Positions 27,693-35,831 of a DNA stretch of 64,000 nt are shown here, piece by piece. Origin of the DNA: Bacillaceae bacterium OF18-1A. Lineage in GTDB: Bacteria; Bacillota; Bacilli; Bacillales; Bacillaceae_G. Position 1 is the first letter of the stretch, and each line of letters begins with the position of its first letter. Both the position numbers and the translations under genes were made by a program. The stretch lies in assembly GCA_027694045.1 (NCBI GenBank), contig JAQEWB010000009.1:10207-74206 (forward strand), given 5' to 3'. A model generated the notes under the pieces. It saw nothing but the letters and a program-made list of their open reading frames with translations, was not told the DNA's origin and made no database searches.

Positions 27693-29477
27693 TAATGCTG
27701 AAAATTCTTCAACAAGTGAGCTAAAACGATTTAGTGCGCTTTCAATCGGTTCTGGTGTAGTTAAATCAACACCAGCTTTTTTCAGTAGATTTAATGGATA
27801 GTCAGAACTTCCGCCTTTAAGGAATTCGATATAGTTTTTCTGAGCATTTGGGTCACCGCTTAATAGTTTGTCAACAATTTGAATGGCAGAGGCGAATCCA
27901 GTTGCGTATTTGTACACGTAAAATGGACGATAGAAATGAGGGATTCTAGACCATCCGTATTTTACTTCTTCATCAAATACAATGGAATCACCGTTATATT
28001 CTCTAAATAGCTTTTCATAAATTTCACTGAAAACTTGTGCATTTAATGGTTTACCTTGCTCAGCCATTTCATGTGTGATTTTTTCAAACTCTGCAAACAT
28101 GATTTGTGTAAAGAAAGTACCTTTAAAGCTATCGATAAAGTAGTTGATTAAATGATTACGGACGTTTGTTTCTTTCGCTTCTTTTAATAAATAGTGAATT
28201 AATAATACTTCATTTACTGTAGAAGCGACTTCTGCAACAAAGATAGAGTAGTGTGCAGAAATTCTCGGTTGGTATCCGTGTGAATAGTGTGTATGCATAC
28301 CATGTCCACATTCATGAGTTAGCGTGAAAAGGCTATTTAAATCATCGTGATGATTTAAAAGAATGAAAGGGTGAACGCCGTATACACCGAAATTATAAGC
28401 ACCTGAACGTTTTCCTGGTGTTTCTCTCACATCGATATATCGTTTATCTTTAAAGCTTTTTAATGTTTCGATATATTCTTCACCTAAAGGAGCTAGCGAT
28501 GCGATCATAATGTCAAACGCTTCATCATATGGAATATCTTGTTTTACACCCGGTACTAAATCGACACTTAAGTCGTATTGGCGTAGTTCATCCACATTTA
28601 ATTTTTCTTTTCGAAGTTCATTGTATGTATGTAATGACTGAATGTTTTTCTTCGTCGTATGAATTAAGTTTTCATATACTTCTTTCGGAACCATATCGCC
28701 AAATAATGATTTTTCTAAAGCAGATGGATATTTTCTTAGCTTTGAAACAGTAACGTTATTTTTAATTGCAGCGGATAAAGTAGAAGCGATGGAGTTCTTT
28801 AACTGAACGTATGGTTTGTAATACGCTTTATAAGCTTCTTTTCGTTTTTCACGATTCTCATCTTCTATTAACTTCGAATACATTCCACGTGTTAAATGCA
28901 CTTTCTTTCCATCATCAGTCGTTACTTCACCAAATACTATGTCTGCATTATTTAACATACCAAATGTATGTTGCGGAGAGGAAAGTGCTTCACCCATTTG
29001 GGATAAAATTTCTTCTTGGTCTTTAGTCAATACGTGTTTTTTGTAACGATATAACTCAAATAAATCTTCTTTATAATATTGTAAGCCTTCGTTTTCTTCT
29101 ATGTAAGAACGTAAAGTGTCTTCATCTATGCTAAGTAAAAATGGAGAGAAAAATGATTTAGCTGCGCTTACTTTTACGTGTAATTGTGATGCTTTATCGA
29201 CAAGTGATTGGGCGTCAGTATCGCGTGTATCTAAGTCGGATTGTAATCGTGCATAAGCGAACATTAAAGATAGTATGCTAGATATTTCTTCACTCTTCGT
29301 TAAATAAGCTAGTAAACGATTGCCATCGTAAATATTACCGTTAAACTCTTTAAGTTCGTTCGTTAATACTTCAACTTTTTTATAATCACTTTCCCAATCT
29401 TCAATTGTATGGTAAATGTCCGTTAAATTCCATTTTTCATTGTCAGGTACGTGTAATCGATCTTTAAGTTCTGTCAT
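27690..29477 (-). CDS. pepF: Oligoendopeptidase F (M3 family), 595 aa
   Basis: A cytosolic zinc peptidase that cleaves short peptides of about 7-17 residues. The zinc motif HECGH is at residues 388-392 (TLTHECGHGMHTHYSHGY), with the third ligand in the following EVASTVNEVLL helix. The start MTELKDRLHVPDNEKWNLTDIY and the C-terminal WSRIPHFYRPFYVYKYATGFASAIQI are typical. A start two codons upstream is in frame, but the AAAGGA site fits the ATG at 29477. In B. subtilis PepF overexpression affects sporulation, probably through signalling peptides; a Rap-Phr cassette lies 16 kb away. Confidence 0.93.
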   Translation of the reverse strand: MTELKDRLHVPDNEKWNLTDIYHTIEDWESDYKKVEVLTNELKEFNGNIYDGNRLLAYLTKSEEISSILSLMFAYARLQSDLDTRDTDAQSLVDKASQLHVKVSAAKSFFSPFLLSIDEDTLRSYIEENEGLQYYKEDLFELYRYKKHVLTKDQEEILSQMGEALSSPQHTFGMLNNADIVFGEVTTDDGKKVHLTRGMYSKLIEDENREKRKEAYKAYYKPYVQLKNSIASTLSAAIKNNVTVSKLRKYPSALEKSLFGDMVPKEVYENLIHTTKKNIQSLHTYNELRKEKLNVDELRQYDLSVDLVPGVKQDIPYDEAFDIMIASLAPLGEEYIETLKSFKDKRYIDVRETPGKRSGAYNFGVYGVHPFILLNHHDDLNSLFTLTHECGHGMHTHYSHGYQPRISAHYSIFVAEVASTVNEVLLIHYLLKEAKETNVRNHLINYFIDSFKGTFFTQIMFAEFEKITHEMAEQGKPLNAQVFSEIYEKLFREYNGDSIVFDEEVKYGWSRIPHFYRPFYVYKYATGFASAIQIVDKLLSGDPNAQKNYIEFLKGGSSDYPLNLLKKAGVDLTTPEPIESALNRFSSLVEEFSAL

Positions 29478-29559
29478 AATCATTTCCTTTCTAAATATGT
29501 AGTTATATTTCTATATAACTATGAAATACAACAAATTGCAAAAAATCCCTGCTGAAAAT

Positions 29560-29590
29560 TAAAAAGCCTTGCAGTAAATAGCAAGGCTTA
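29560..29590 (-). terminator. nat terminator
   Basis: The arms AAGCCTTGC and GCAAGGCTT lie just beyond the nat stop, with a T run on the minus strand. Confidence 0.75.
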
Positions 29591-29595
29591 AATAG

Positions 29596-30387
29596 CTATT
29601 GCGTAATTCCGAACTTGGAGTATAGAAGGTTTGTATATTGCTCATCTGTAACTGTTTCTTTCGTTTTTTCACCGTTTTTCGCTATCGTTAAACTATCTTT
29701 CGTTAAAGATGCATGCCCATCTTCCGTAAGTTTGACGATAAGAGGAACTTTATTAAATGGTGAACTTTCATTTTCAACAATCATTTTTTGTGCTGTATTC
29801 GCTATCGTTTCGTCTACTTCTTCTATATAAAATGCATAGCCTAACGTCCAATCGTTAGCGGGAGATTGGTCTAGAAACGCATTATTTTTACGCATTTCTA
29901 AAACATAGTTTCCTTTTTCAGTTGTTTCTTTGCGAATACGATAATCGCCTGTTACGGAGTGGACAACCTCACCTGAGAAAGGAACAGGTGCAAGAGGTAA
30001 GTAAGATCCAAAACCAACTTCAATTAAATAAAGTTCATTATCATATGTTAAAACGGTAGCGACATGCCCAGAACTAACAGCCCATATAGAATGAGCAGCG
30101 TTATAAACTGTTCCTGAAACTAAATGAACATGAAATCCAGCGTCTTTAAGGAAGTAATACATTGTAGGATTTAGTTCATAACAAAGGCCACCTCGATTGT
30201 TTACTAAAATCTTCTCTTGAAGATTTTCTTTTGTTATTTCTTTAAAGTTCTTTTCAAGAATATTTAAGTTTTCAAAAGGGACAGTTCGTGCCATCGCGGA
30301 CATAATGTGAGGTAAGTCCTCAAATGAAACTGTTTCTTTTTCTTCTATACGTAATCGTGCGAAAAATTGTTTTTGAAAATCGGTCAT
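29596..30387 (-). CDS. nat: Arylamine N-acetyltransferase with Cys-His-Glu triad, 263 aa
   Basis: It transfers acetyl from acetyl-CoA to arylamines and hydrazines. The nucleophile is Cys69 in NNRGGLCYELNP, the histidine is His108 in SSGHVATVLTYD, and the third triad position is Glu123 in LYLIEVGFGSYLPLAPV, where most NATs have Asp (DVGFG). An active B. cereus NAT with this Cys-His-Glu triad is known (NAT3), and this is probably its orthologue. The frame extends to 30429, but the ATG at 30387 has GGAGGG 6 bases upstream. It is a single gene. Confidence 0.9.
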   Translation of the reverse strand: MTDFQKQFFARLRIEEKETVSFEDLPHIMSAMARTVPFENLNILEKNFKEITKENLQEKILVNNRGGLCYELNPTMYYFLKDAGFHVHLVSGTVYNAAHSIWAVSSGHVATVLTYDNELYLIEVGFGSYLPLAPVPFSGEVVHSVTGDYRIRKETTEKGNYVLEMRKNNAFLDQSPANDWTLGYAFYIEEVDETIANTAQKMIVENESSPFNKVPLIVKLTEDGHASLTKDSLTIAKNGEKTKETVTDEQYTNLLYSKFGITQ

Positions 30388-30429
30388 CGAAATCCCTCCA
30401 GTATGATTGTATAGATAAATCGTAAACAA

Positions 30430-30772
30430 AATTGAATAAGATGTGAAGTGAAACTACTTGGAGTATTTGAACTGCTTGTTACTTTACTCATAAGTTAGCT
30501 GTTAGTGTATGCGAATTTGTATACAGATGGAGTTAAGGAAATAAAGGCGATGATTGTTTTTAGCCACTGATATAATGGGATGAATAAGAAACTGCATGCT
30601 TGGGTGAAGAGGATGTTTCATAGAATGTTGATGACTCGGGGATTGTTGATGGTGAGACGTTATGTTAACTTTACGTGTATAAGATATACACGGTTCTTTA
30701 TCCAACTAACAAAGCAGGATAGTTGGATAAAGGCTATAGATACCGGGAAAGCTATTCCGTAAAAACAAACGG
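30430..30772. other. Gene-poor stretch with two hairpins
   Basis: No convincing gene. A 60-codon frame on the plus strand (30580-30762) has no ribosome site and an arginine-rich, unstructured look. Two adjacent hairpins are visible: CGTGTAT/ATACACG (30674-30692) and the 12-base arms TTTATCCAACTA/TAGTTGGATAAA (30697-30731). Neither has a T run. Confidence 0.4.
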
Positions 30773-31165
30773 ATGGTGATATTCATAAGAAGGCCTTTCA
30801 TTTTATTATTAAGTATTACATTTTTGTTTTTAATAACAACTAAAGTCTATTCACAAAATGAACTTACAAGAGAGAAACTATTGGAAGAAACTTTGATGAT
30901 TAGATATATACCATTCATCTTAGAAAGTACTGATAATAAATTATTTATGTGTGAAAGAATTACTGCCATAAAAAGATTTGGTGGAAATAATCGTCAACAC
31001 GAATTAACAATAGAGGTAGTAACCTTTGAGCAAGCACATTCGCCCCCGTACAACTTAATTCGAATAACACTAACCGATCCACCACCAGAGAAAATAAAGG
31101 TTACAAATGTAGAACGTAAAGAAAATTTATCAATTCAACAACTTAATAAACATTGCGGAAAATAG
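30773..31165 (+). CDS. DUF3888-like secreted protein, 130 aa
   Basis: An N-terminal signal peptide (RPFILLLSITFLFLITTKVYS, cleavage near VYS-QN) is followed by a small extracytoplasmic domain. The pattern LMIRYIPFILE, ELTIEVVTFEQAHSPPYNLIRITLTD and a conserved tail resembles DUF3888, a Bacillus family of unknown function. The ribosome site is weak, so the exact start (ATG 30773 or the following GTG) is uncertain. Confidence 0.65.
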   Translation: MVIFIRRPFILLLSITFLFLITTKVYSQNELTREKLLEETLMIRYIPFILESTDNKLFMCERITAIKRFGGNNRQHELTIEVVTFEQAHSPPYNLIRITLTDPPPEKIKVTNVERKENLSIQQLNKHCGK

Positions 31166-31247
31166 ATAATATTCAAATTGTACTAGCGGGTGTGATGCTT
31201 TAATAATCGTATCATATTGACTTCCGCTAACGATAATTATATGAACA

Positions 31248-31285
31248 AGAAAGTCCTCCAATTTAACAATCTGGAGGACTTTTAT
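31248..31285 (+). terminator. Intrinsic terminator
   Basis: The arms AAGTCCTCCA and TGGAGGACTT are followed by TTTT. Confidence 0.85.
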
Positions 31286-31346
31286 TTGTGAGTTTAATAA
31301 CTATAACTATGTATAGTGAATCAATCCACACTATGTACAAAAGGTA

Positions 31347-31374
31347 ACTAATAGTGTAAAATTACACTATTAGT
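31347..31374. promoter_or_regulatory. Palindromic operator upstream of the Xre regulator
   Basis: Perfect 13-base arms ACTAATAGTGTAA and TTACACTATTAGT are separated by AA and end 34 bases before the start codon. A looser related pair (ATAGTG / CACACTAT) lies just upstream. The likely ligand is the Xre-type protein encoded next. Confidence 0.6.
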
Positions 31375-31408
31375 AGAATTGAACACTTATTTGTGAAGGT
31401 GATATCAT

Positions 31409-31861
31409 TTGGATAAAGAAACTGTAATTCATTTAATTTCTAAAAATGTTCGACTCATTCGTCTTGAAAAAGGATATTCCCAAGAAAAAATGGCTACTGT
31501 TCTAGGGATTTCTAAAAAGACATTGGTTCAAGTTGAAAAAGAAAGAACATCGATTGGTTGGACAAATGCAGTCGTAGTTTGTGCCTTATTTAAAGAGAGT
31601 CAAATTTTAAAACATATTTTAGGAGAAGAACCATTTGAAGTAATCGAAATTCTAGCTCACGATAGTATGGATACTCCAAAAGTAAAAACATTAGGAGGAA
31701 AAATGTTTTGGAATGAGATTGCAAAAAAAGGTGAATTTCGAGTACAACAAAACGTGATCAGTCAACATTTTCGCATTTTAGATGATAATGACTATAGATG
31801 GTATAGCACGTTTGAAGAAGACGAAGTTATGAAGCATTTTCATGAATTAGTTAATGAATAA
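31409..31861 (+). CDS. Xre-type helix-turn-helix regulator, 150 aa
   Basis: Residues about 8-65 form a Cro/CI-like domain: NVRLIRLEKGYSQEKMATVLGISKKTLVQVEKERTSIGW. The C-terminal part (KTLGGKMFWNEIAKKGEFRVQQNVISQHFRILDDNDYRWYSTFEEDEVMKHF) is a compact domain I cannot name. The start is a TTG behind AAGGTGAT. A perfect palindrome 34 bases upstream suggests autoregulation. No toxin or phage genes are adjacent, so it is a stand-alone regulator. Confidence 0.8.
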   Translation: MDKETVIHLISKNVRLIRLEKGYSQEKMATVLGISKKTLVQVEKERTSIGWTNAVVVCALFKESQILKHILGEEPFEVIEILAHDSMDTPKVKTLGGKMFWNEIAKKGEFRVQQNVISQHFRILDDNDYRWYSTFEEDEVMKHFHELVNE

Positions 31862-32064
31862 TTAAATTTCAAAGGGGCAAGGAACAATTATGTGTGCTTC
31901 TTATGAGGGGCTAGTAGTTATTTTTGTTAGAAGCATAAGTTGAGCAAAATGGCCATTTGACTACTTCTTGTTATAATACTACATGCAAAATAAGATAAGA
32001 GAGTGTACGGATTATAATAATTTTGGTGGAATAGGAAAAGATTTCATGCAAGAGGAGATGCAAG

Positions 32065-32784
32065 ATGAGAAGAGTAAAGACGATATGTGGCATAATGCTT
32101 AGTTTAATACTACTAACATCATGCGATATATCGGATAAAGAAATTGAAGAAAAAGCACAAAGTTATACAATGTCGGAGTATGGTATTGCTGTTAAACTAA
32201 ACAAAGTTGAAGCAGAGGATAACGGAAAGGATTTTCTTGGTCCTAAGTGGCGGATAGTTACTGTGCAGCAAGTCGATGAACCGCACTTGCAATTTCAACT
32301 GTACTTCGAGGGGCAAATCTCTCCAGAAGTAAATAATGATAACTATGAAAAGAAAAAGGAAGCAAATAATTTACAAGGAAGATTTAATACATATTATGGA
32401 GAGAAAGGGAATAACACTATACTTACTTTTGATCAAATGCAGACTGGGGATAATGTTTCCGATAAGAATACTGAGGAACAAATAGCGAAGAAAAATTTGC
32501 AACAGTATTATACGGCAGTTTTTAAAAGTAATACTGTTTTAGATGTAAACAATTCTGTACATATGGAAACATTAGCGAGGGTTGCAAGAAGTATTCAGGA
32601 GTTTAATAAAACGATTGAAAATAGTAACAGTAATGTAGAAGATATAACGATTCAGTTGCCAAATATTAATAAGGATGTACTACAAAATATTCCTGTAGAT
32701 TATATAGTAACGGCTGAAGATGCGAAAAAGACCCTTGAGAAAAAGGTTGATTATATGAACATTTTACAGTCTGCAAGGAAATAG
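32065..32784 (+). CDS. Conserved lipoprotein of unknown function, 239 aa
   Basis: A lipoprotein signal with lipobox LLTSC (lipid Cys at about 20; ICGIMLSLILLTSCDIS) directs it to the outer face of the membrane. The mature part is hydrophilic and Asn/Lys-rich, with no motif I recognise. The block EYGIAVKLNKVEAEDNGKDFLGPKWRIVTV looks like a small beta domain seen in other Bacillus lipoproteins. AGGAGATG precedes the ATG. It appears monocistronic. Confidence 0.7.
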   Translation: MRRVKTICGIMLSLILLTSCDISDKEIEEKAQSYTMSEYGIAVKLNKVEAEDNGKDFLGPKWRIVTVQQVDEPHLQFQLYFEGQISPEVNNDNYEKKKEANNLQGRFNTYYGEKGNNTILTFDQMQTGDNVSDKNTEEQIAKKNLQQYYTAVFKSNTVLDVNNSVHMETLARVARSIQEFNKTIENSNSNVEDITIQLPNINKDVLQNIPVDYIVTAEDAKKTLEKKVDYMNILQSARK

Positions 32785-32915
32785 TTTGACACCTTTACTT
32801 CTTACAAAACATATAGTATGATGATTTCAATAAATTAGATTTCAATGACTATAATATAAATTAATGAGAGGTGCTTTTTGTGAGTGCGGTAGGTACTAAA
32901 TAGGAAAAATTGAAT

Positions 32916-33124
32916 GAAATAAATCGGATAAAATCAGGGGATTTTTATGTATATCATACCCCTAACTTTGTCATGGATTTATTTCGCTACCTATGAAGAT
33001 ACCTACAATACTTTATAAAGCGTGTAATAAGGGACTGCCATCTATTTTTTATGGCTTATTTCCTCATATGTTATTACACATGCCTTGTAAATGTAAAAGC
33101 TGCGGTATCCCCGCAGCTTTTTTG
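32916..33124. ncRNA. Candidate structured RNA region
   Basis: Nested complementarity is dense. AAATAAATC (about 32918) pairs with GATTTATTT (about 32976), enclosing AGGGG/CCCCT. GTGTAATAA (about 33022) pairs with TTATTACAC (about 33071), enclosing GCCAT/ATGGC. A GC-rich terminator with arms AAAGCTGCGG/CCGCAGCTTT follows at 33096-33120. No protein frame with a ribosome site fits. It does not match a riboswitch or small RNA I know; it could be a non-coding RNA or a decayed element. Confidence 0.35.
33095..33124 (+). terminator. Intrinsic terminator
   Basis: The arms AAAGCTGCGG and CCGCAGCTTT enclose a TATCC loop and are followed by TTTTTT. Confidence 0.85.
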
Positions 33125-33198
33125 TATATGTTTTTAATGTATAATTATGGAATTTTATATATAGCTCATTGGAATCTAATGAGTAGGTATCTTCATTT

Positions 33199-33290
33199 AT
33201 GATAAAAAACAATCATAGTGAGGAGAAACAAAATGAATACGATGACTTTGGTATTATCTATAAAGAAAAAGATAATTTCTATCATGCCTT
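33199..33290 (+). pseudogene. 5' part of a small gene interrupted by the IS element
   Basis: From an ATG at 33199 the frame reads MIKNNHSEEKQNEYDDFGI and then IYKEKDNFYHAF, and runs into the IS left end. If the IS is removed between CCTTT (about 33290) and CATAATG (34944), the frame joins in phase with the downstream part, giving a protein of about 100 aa. The ribosome site is poor and an in-frame stop lies upstream. The function of the intact protein is unknown. Confidence 0.5.
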
Positions 33291-33422
33291 TCGAGAGGAC
33301 TCCCACCTCTAAACGTAAGTGAAGGTGGTGAGGTGAATCGAAAGAAATATTTTATTTTCAAGAAAAAACAGAAACATACGTTCCTTTTTTGCTATAATAT
33401 CCTTAACAAGGAGGTGAATAAA

Positions 33423-34892
33423 ATGACAAAGGAAAATCCATCAAACTATAAAACTCTTCAAATTTGGATTAAAAAAGGGCATCGTATGTATTCTTATTTT
33501 CAAGAATGTTGTCATAACGCTAAGAATATGTACAACACCACAAACTTTTATATACGCCAGGTGTACACTGGATTAACACAAGAAAAAGAGTTGCAGCCTT
33601 TGCAAAAAGAAGTTCTGGATCATATTCATAAAAATATTGGTAAGATGAATGACACACAACTTCTTGCCTATCAGAAGAGATTGGAAAAAGAGAAAGTAAA
33701 GCCTAAAGAAGAACAGAAAGAGATTACATGTAATTTGTTTTCAGAACCTAATTTTGAAAAACCTTATGTAGATTACAACTTTCTAGATGCACTATTTAAG
33801 GCTATGATTCAAAATGATTATCGAGCTTTGCCTACGCAATGTAGCCAGTCAATCATGAAAGGTGTGTTCCAAAATTGGAAATCTTTTTTTGCTAGTTTAA
33901 AAGACTATAAAAAGAATCCAAACAAATATGCTGGAACGCCTAGGATTCCAAAGTATATTCGTTCTTCTGAAAAAGAGATTCTGTATACAAACCAAGATTG
34001 CATCATTAAAAACGATAGATTTTTAAAGTTTCCAAAGACGAAATTGCAATTAAATATTGGGAAACTAGGTTTCACTGAAGGTAAACTGAAACAAGTTCGT
34101 GTGATTCCAAAATACAATGAATATGTAGTGGAATTGGTAATTGATGTCCCTTCTGAACAACAAATTATTGAAGAGAATGCTCGTTATATGAGTATTGATT
34201 TAGGTATTGATAACCTTGCAACCATTGTAACAAACACAGGTATGAAACCTGTCCTTGTTAAGGGCAAACATGTCAAAAGCATAAATCAATATTACAACAA
34301 AATGAAGAGTCATTTTACAAGCATTCTTAGAAATGGAAAACAAACGAATGAAGGACCTTTTACTTCTAAAAGGATAGAAAAACTTCATCAAAAACGTTAC
34401 TTGAAAATAAAAGACGTCTTCCATAAAGTTAGTTACCATATCGTAAAACTAGCTCAAGAAGAAGAAGTTTGTAAAATCGTTATTGGTCAAAACAAAAGTT
34501 GGAAACAAGAAACGAATATGGGAAAAAGAAATAACCAATCGTTTTGTCATATCCCACATAATTTACTGATTCAAATGATTACATACAAAGCAAATGCTGT
34601 AGGCATTCAAGTTGTTGTAACTGAAGAATCATATACATCGAAAGCAAGTTTTCTGGATAACGACTTCATTCCAACGTATGGAGAAAATGACCAAAATACA
34701 ACTTTTTCAGGAAAACGAATAAAGCGCGGCATATATCGTTCAGCAAATAAAACTTTAATTCATGCAGATGTAAATGCTGCGGCTAATATTTTACGAAAAG
34801 TAATCCCAAATGCATGGACAAATGGGATAGAGGGGTTAGGCGTGAAACAGCTCGCTAATGTGTTAACTCCCCTGACGTTAATCGTCCGTTAG
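33423..34892 (+). CDS. tnpB: TnpB RNA-guided nuclease (IS605 OrfB), variant active site, 489 aa
   Basis: TnpB proteins are RuvC-like, guide-RNA-dependent DNA nucleases ancestral to Cas12. The RuvC-I aspartate is Asp259 in MSIDLGIDNLATIV and the RuvC-III aspartate is Asp449 in HADVNAAANI. At the usual RuvC-II glutamate position there is Gly355 (KIVIGQNKSWKQ). A likely substitute is Glu401/402 in TEESYTSKASF. The zinc-finger cysteines normally found before RuvC-III are missing. The ATG at 33423 has AAGGAGGTG. The guide RNA would come from the gene's 3' end and the right-end hairpin. Confidence 0.88.
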   Translation: MTKENPSNYKTLQIWIKKGHRMYSYFQECCHNAKNMYNTTNFYIRQVYTGLTQEKELQPLQKEVLDHIHKNIGKMNDTQLLAYQKRLEKEKVKPKEEQKEITCNLFSEPNFEKPYVDYNFLDALFKAMIQNDYRALPTQCSQSIMKGVFQNWKSFFASLKDYKKNPNKYAGTPRIPKYIRSSEKEILYTNQDCIIKNDRFLKFPKTKLQLNIGKLGFTEGKLKQVRVIPKYNEYVVELVIDVPSEQQIIEENARYMSIDLGIDNLATIVTNTGMKPVLVKGKHVKSINQYYNKMKSHFTSILRNGKQTNEGPFTSKRIEKLHQKRYLKIKDVFHKVSYHIVKLAQEEEVCKIVIGQNKSWKQETNMGKRNNQSFCHIPHNLLIQMITYKANAVGIQVVVTEESYTSKASFLDNDFIPTYGENDQNTTFSGKRIKRGIYRSANKTLIHADVNAAANILRKVIPNAWTNGIEGLGVKQLANVLTPLTLIVR

Positions 34893-34894
34893 GT

Positions 34895-34943
34895 CGAAAC
34901 GTTAGAAACCCCCACTTCAAGCTTTGCTAAGTGGGGGAGTGTT
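34895..34943 (+). ncRNA. Right end of the IS, likely part of the omega RNA
   Basis: The region after the tnpB stop includes the CCCCCACTT/AAGTGGGGG hairpin that marks the element's right end. In this family the guide RNA overlaps the 3' end of tnpB and runs into flanking DNA. The extent is inferred. Confidence 0.4.
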
Positions 34944-35159
34944 CATAATGTTGTTGTATATTATAATGGTGAATTTGTTGAAGTGAATGTAAAACGTATT
35001 ACTTTAGAAGTTACGGCGAAAGAATTATACCCAGAAGGATATGATTTAAATACACTATTTGTCGATTATAAGGAAAGAAAAATGCAACATGATATAGAGC
35101 GAGGATCGAAAAAGGCGCTTCGTAAAATTGCAAAAGAAATGAGAAAGAATAGAGGATAA
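34944..35159 (+). pseudogene. 3' part of the small gene interrupted by the IS
   Basis: An open frame without a start continues from the IS end: HNVVVYYNGEFVEVNVKRI, then LEVTAKELYPEGYDLNTLF, VDYKERKMQHDIERG and a basic tail, SKKALRKIAKEMRKNRG. The charged, helical C-terminus suggests a nucleic-acid or protein contact but I cannot name a family. Its stop lies 6 bases before the next gene, so the intact gene probably formed an operon with the GNAT downstream. Confidence 0.55.
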
Positions 35160-35165
35160 TATAAA

Positions 35166-35687
35166 ATGGTAACGATTAGACAAGAACAAAAAGATGATTA
35201 TAGAAAAACAGAAGAAGTTGTAAGAGAAGCATTTTTAAAGGAAGAATTTAGTGATAAAACAGAACATGAGCTTGTAAAACGTATTAGAGAATGTGACGCA
35301 TTTATTCCGGCGTTATCAATTGTTGCGGTAGATGAAGATATAGTTGGTCACATTATGTTATCGGAAATTACAATAGAAGGCGAGACTTCTGTAAATTCAT
35401 TAGCGCTTGCACCAGTTTCAGTTGCTACGGGTCATCAGAAGAAAGGAATTGGCGGAAAACTTATTGTAGCTGCATTAGAAAAAGCAAAAGAACTTGGATA
35501 CGGATCAGTTGTAGTATTAGGACATCCAGAATATTATCCGAAATTTGGTTTTAAGAAAGCAAGTGAGTGGAATGTAAAAGCACCATTTGAAGTGCCAGAT
35601 GAAGTGTTTATGGTGATGGAACTAAGAAAGAATGCTCTTCAAGGTGTAGAAGGGATTGTACAATATTCGAGTGCTTTTGCTGAGTAG
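35166..35687 (+). CDS. GNAT acetyltransferase, YhbS-like, 173 aa
   Basis: It begins MVTIRQEQKDDYRKTEEVVREAF and has the family core SLALAPVSVATGHQKKGIGGKLIVAALEKAKELGYGSVVVLGHPEYYPKFGFKKAS. The acetyl-CoA loop is Q-K-K-G-I-G, and VVVLGHPEYYPKFGF is typical of YhbS-like enzymes. Length is complete. The substrate is unknown. Its transcript probably once included the small gene now split by the IS, so its expression may be altered by the insertion. Confidence 0.88.
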   Translation: MVTIRQEQKDDYRKTEEVVREAFLKEEFSDKTEHELVKRIRECDAFIPALSIVAVDEDIVGHIMLSEITIEGETSVNSLALAPVSVATGHQKKGIGGKLIVAALEKAKELGYGSVVVLGHPEYYPKFGFKKASEWNVKAPFEVPDEVFMVMELRKNALQGVEGIVQYSSAFAE

Positions 35688-35703
35688 GAATATGTGATCA
35701 TAA

Positions 35704-35750
35704 AAATGCTATCTTTTTGTAGGGATATACAGAAAGGTAGCGTTTTTTTA
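35704..35750 (+). terminator. Intrinsic terminator
   Basis: The arms GCTATCTTT and AAAGGTAGC (one wobble pair) enclose a 17-base loop and are followed by a T run. Confidence 0.65.
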
Positions 35751-35831
35751 CTCGATCCTTTTACGTATATTTTGCTCAATGGATAATTGAGATGGTAAGA
35801 TTGGTATAGAAAGTTAAAGGGAGAGAATATA

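Larger units (their letters stand above)
33290..34943 (+). mobile_element. IS1341-type insertion element (IS200/IS605 family, TnpB only)
   Basis: It is bounded on the left by a sub-terminal hairpin (CCACCT 33304-33309 with AGGTGG about 33323) and on the right by a strong hairpin (CCCCCACTT 34909-34917, AAGTGGGGG 34929-34937). These are the single-strand transposition signals of IS200/IS605 elements. There are no terminal inverted repeats or target duplication, as expected for this family. It encodes only TnpB; with no TnpA it would need a helper in trans. It sits in a small open reading frame, so exact ends are inferred from reading-frame continuity. Confidence 0.75.

Noticed and set aside
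30580..30762. 60-aa basic plus-strand frame
   Set aside because: No ribosome site, odd composition and two hairpins inside it; kept only as gene-poor DNA.
32993..33202. 69-aa plus-strand frame before the IS
   Set aside because: No ribosome site; it crosses a strong terminator and strong complementarity, so a structured RNA or plain intergenic DNA is more likely.
33423..34892. Cas12-like effector of a CRISPR system
   Set aside because: No CRISPR repeats or cas1/cas2 nearby, and IS200/IS605-type end hairpins flank it; it is TnpB.
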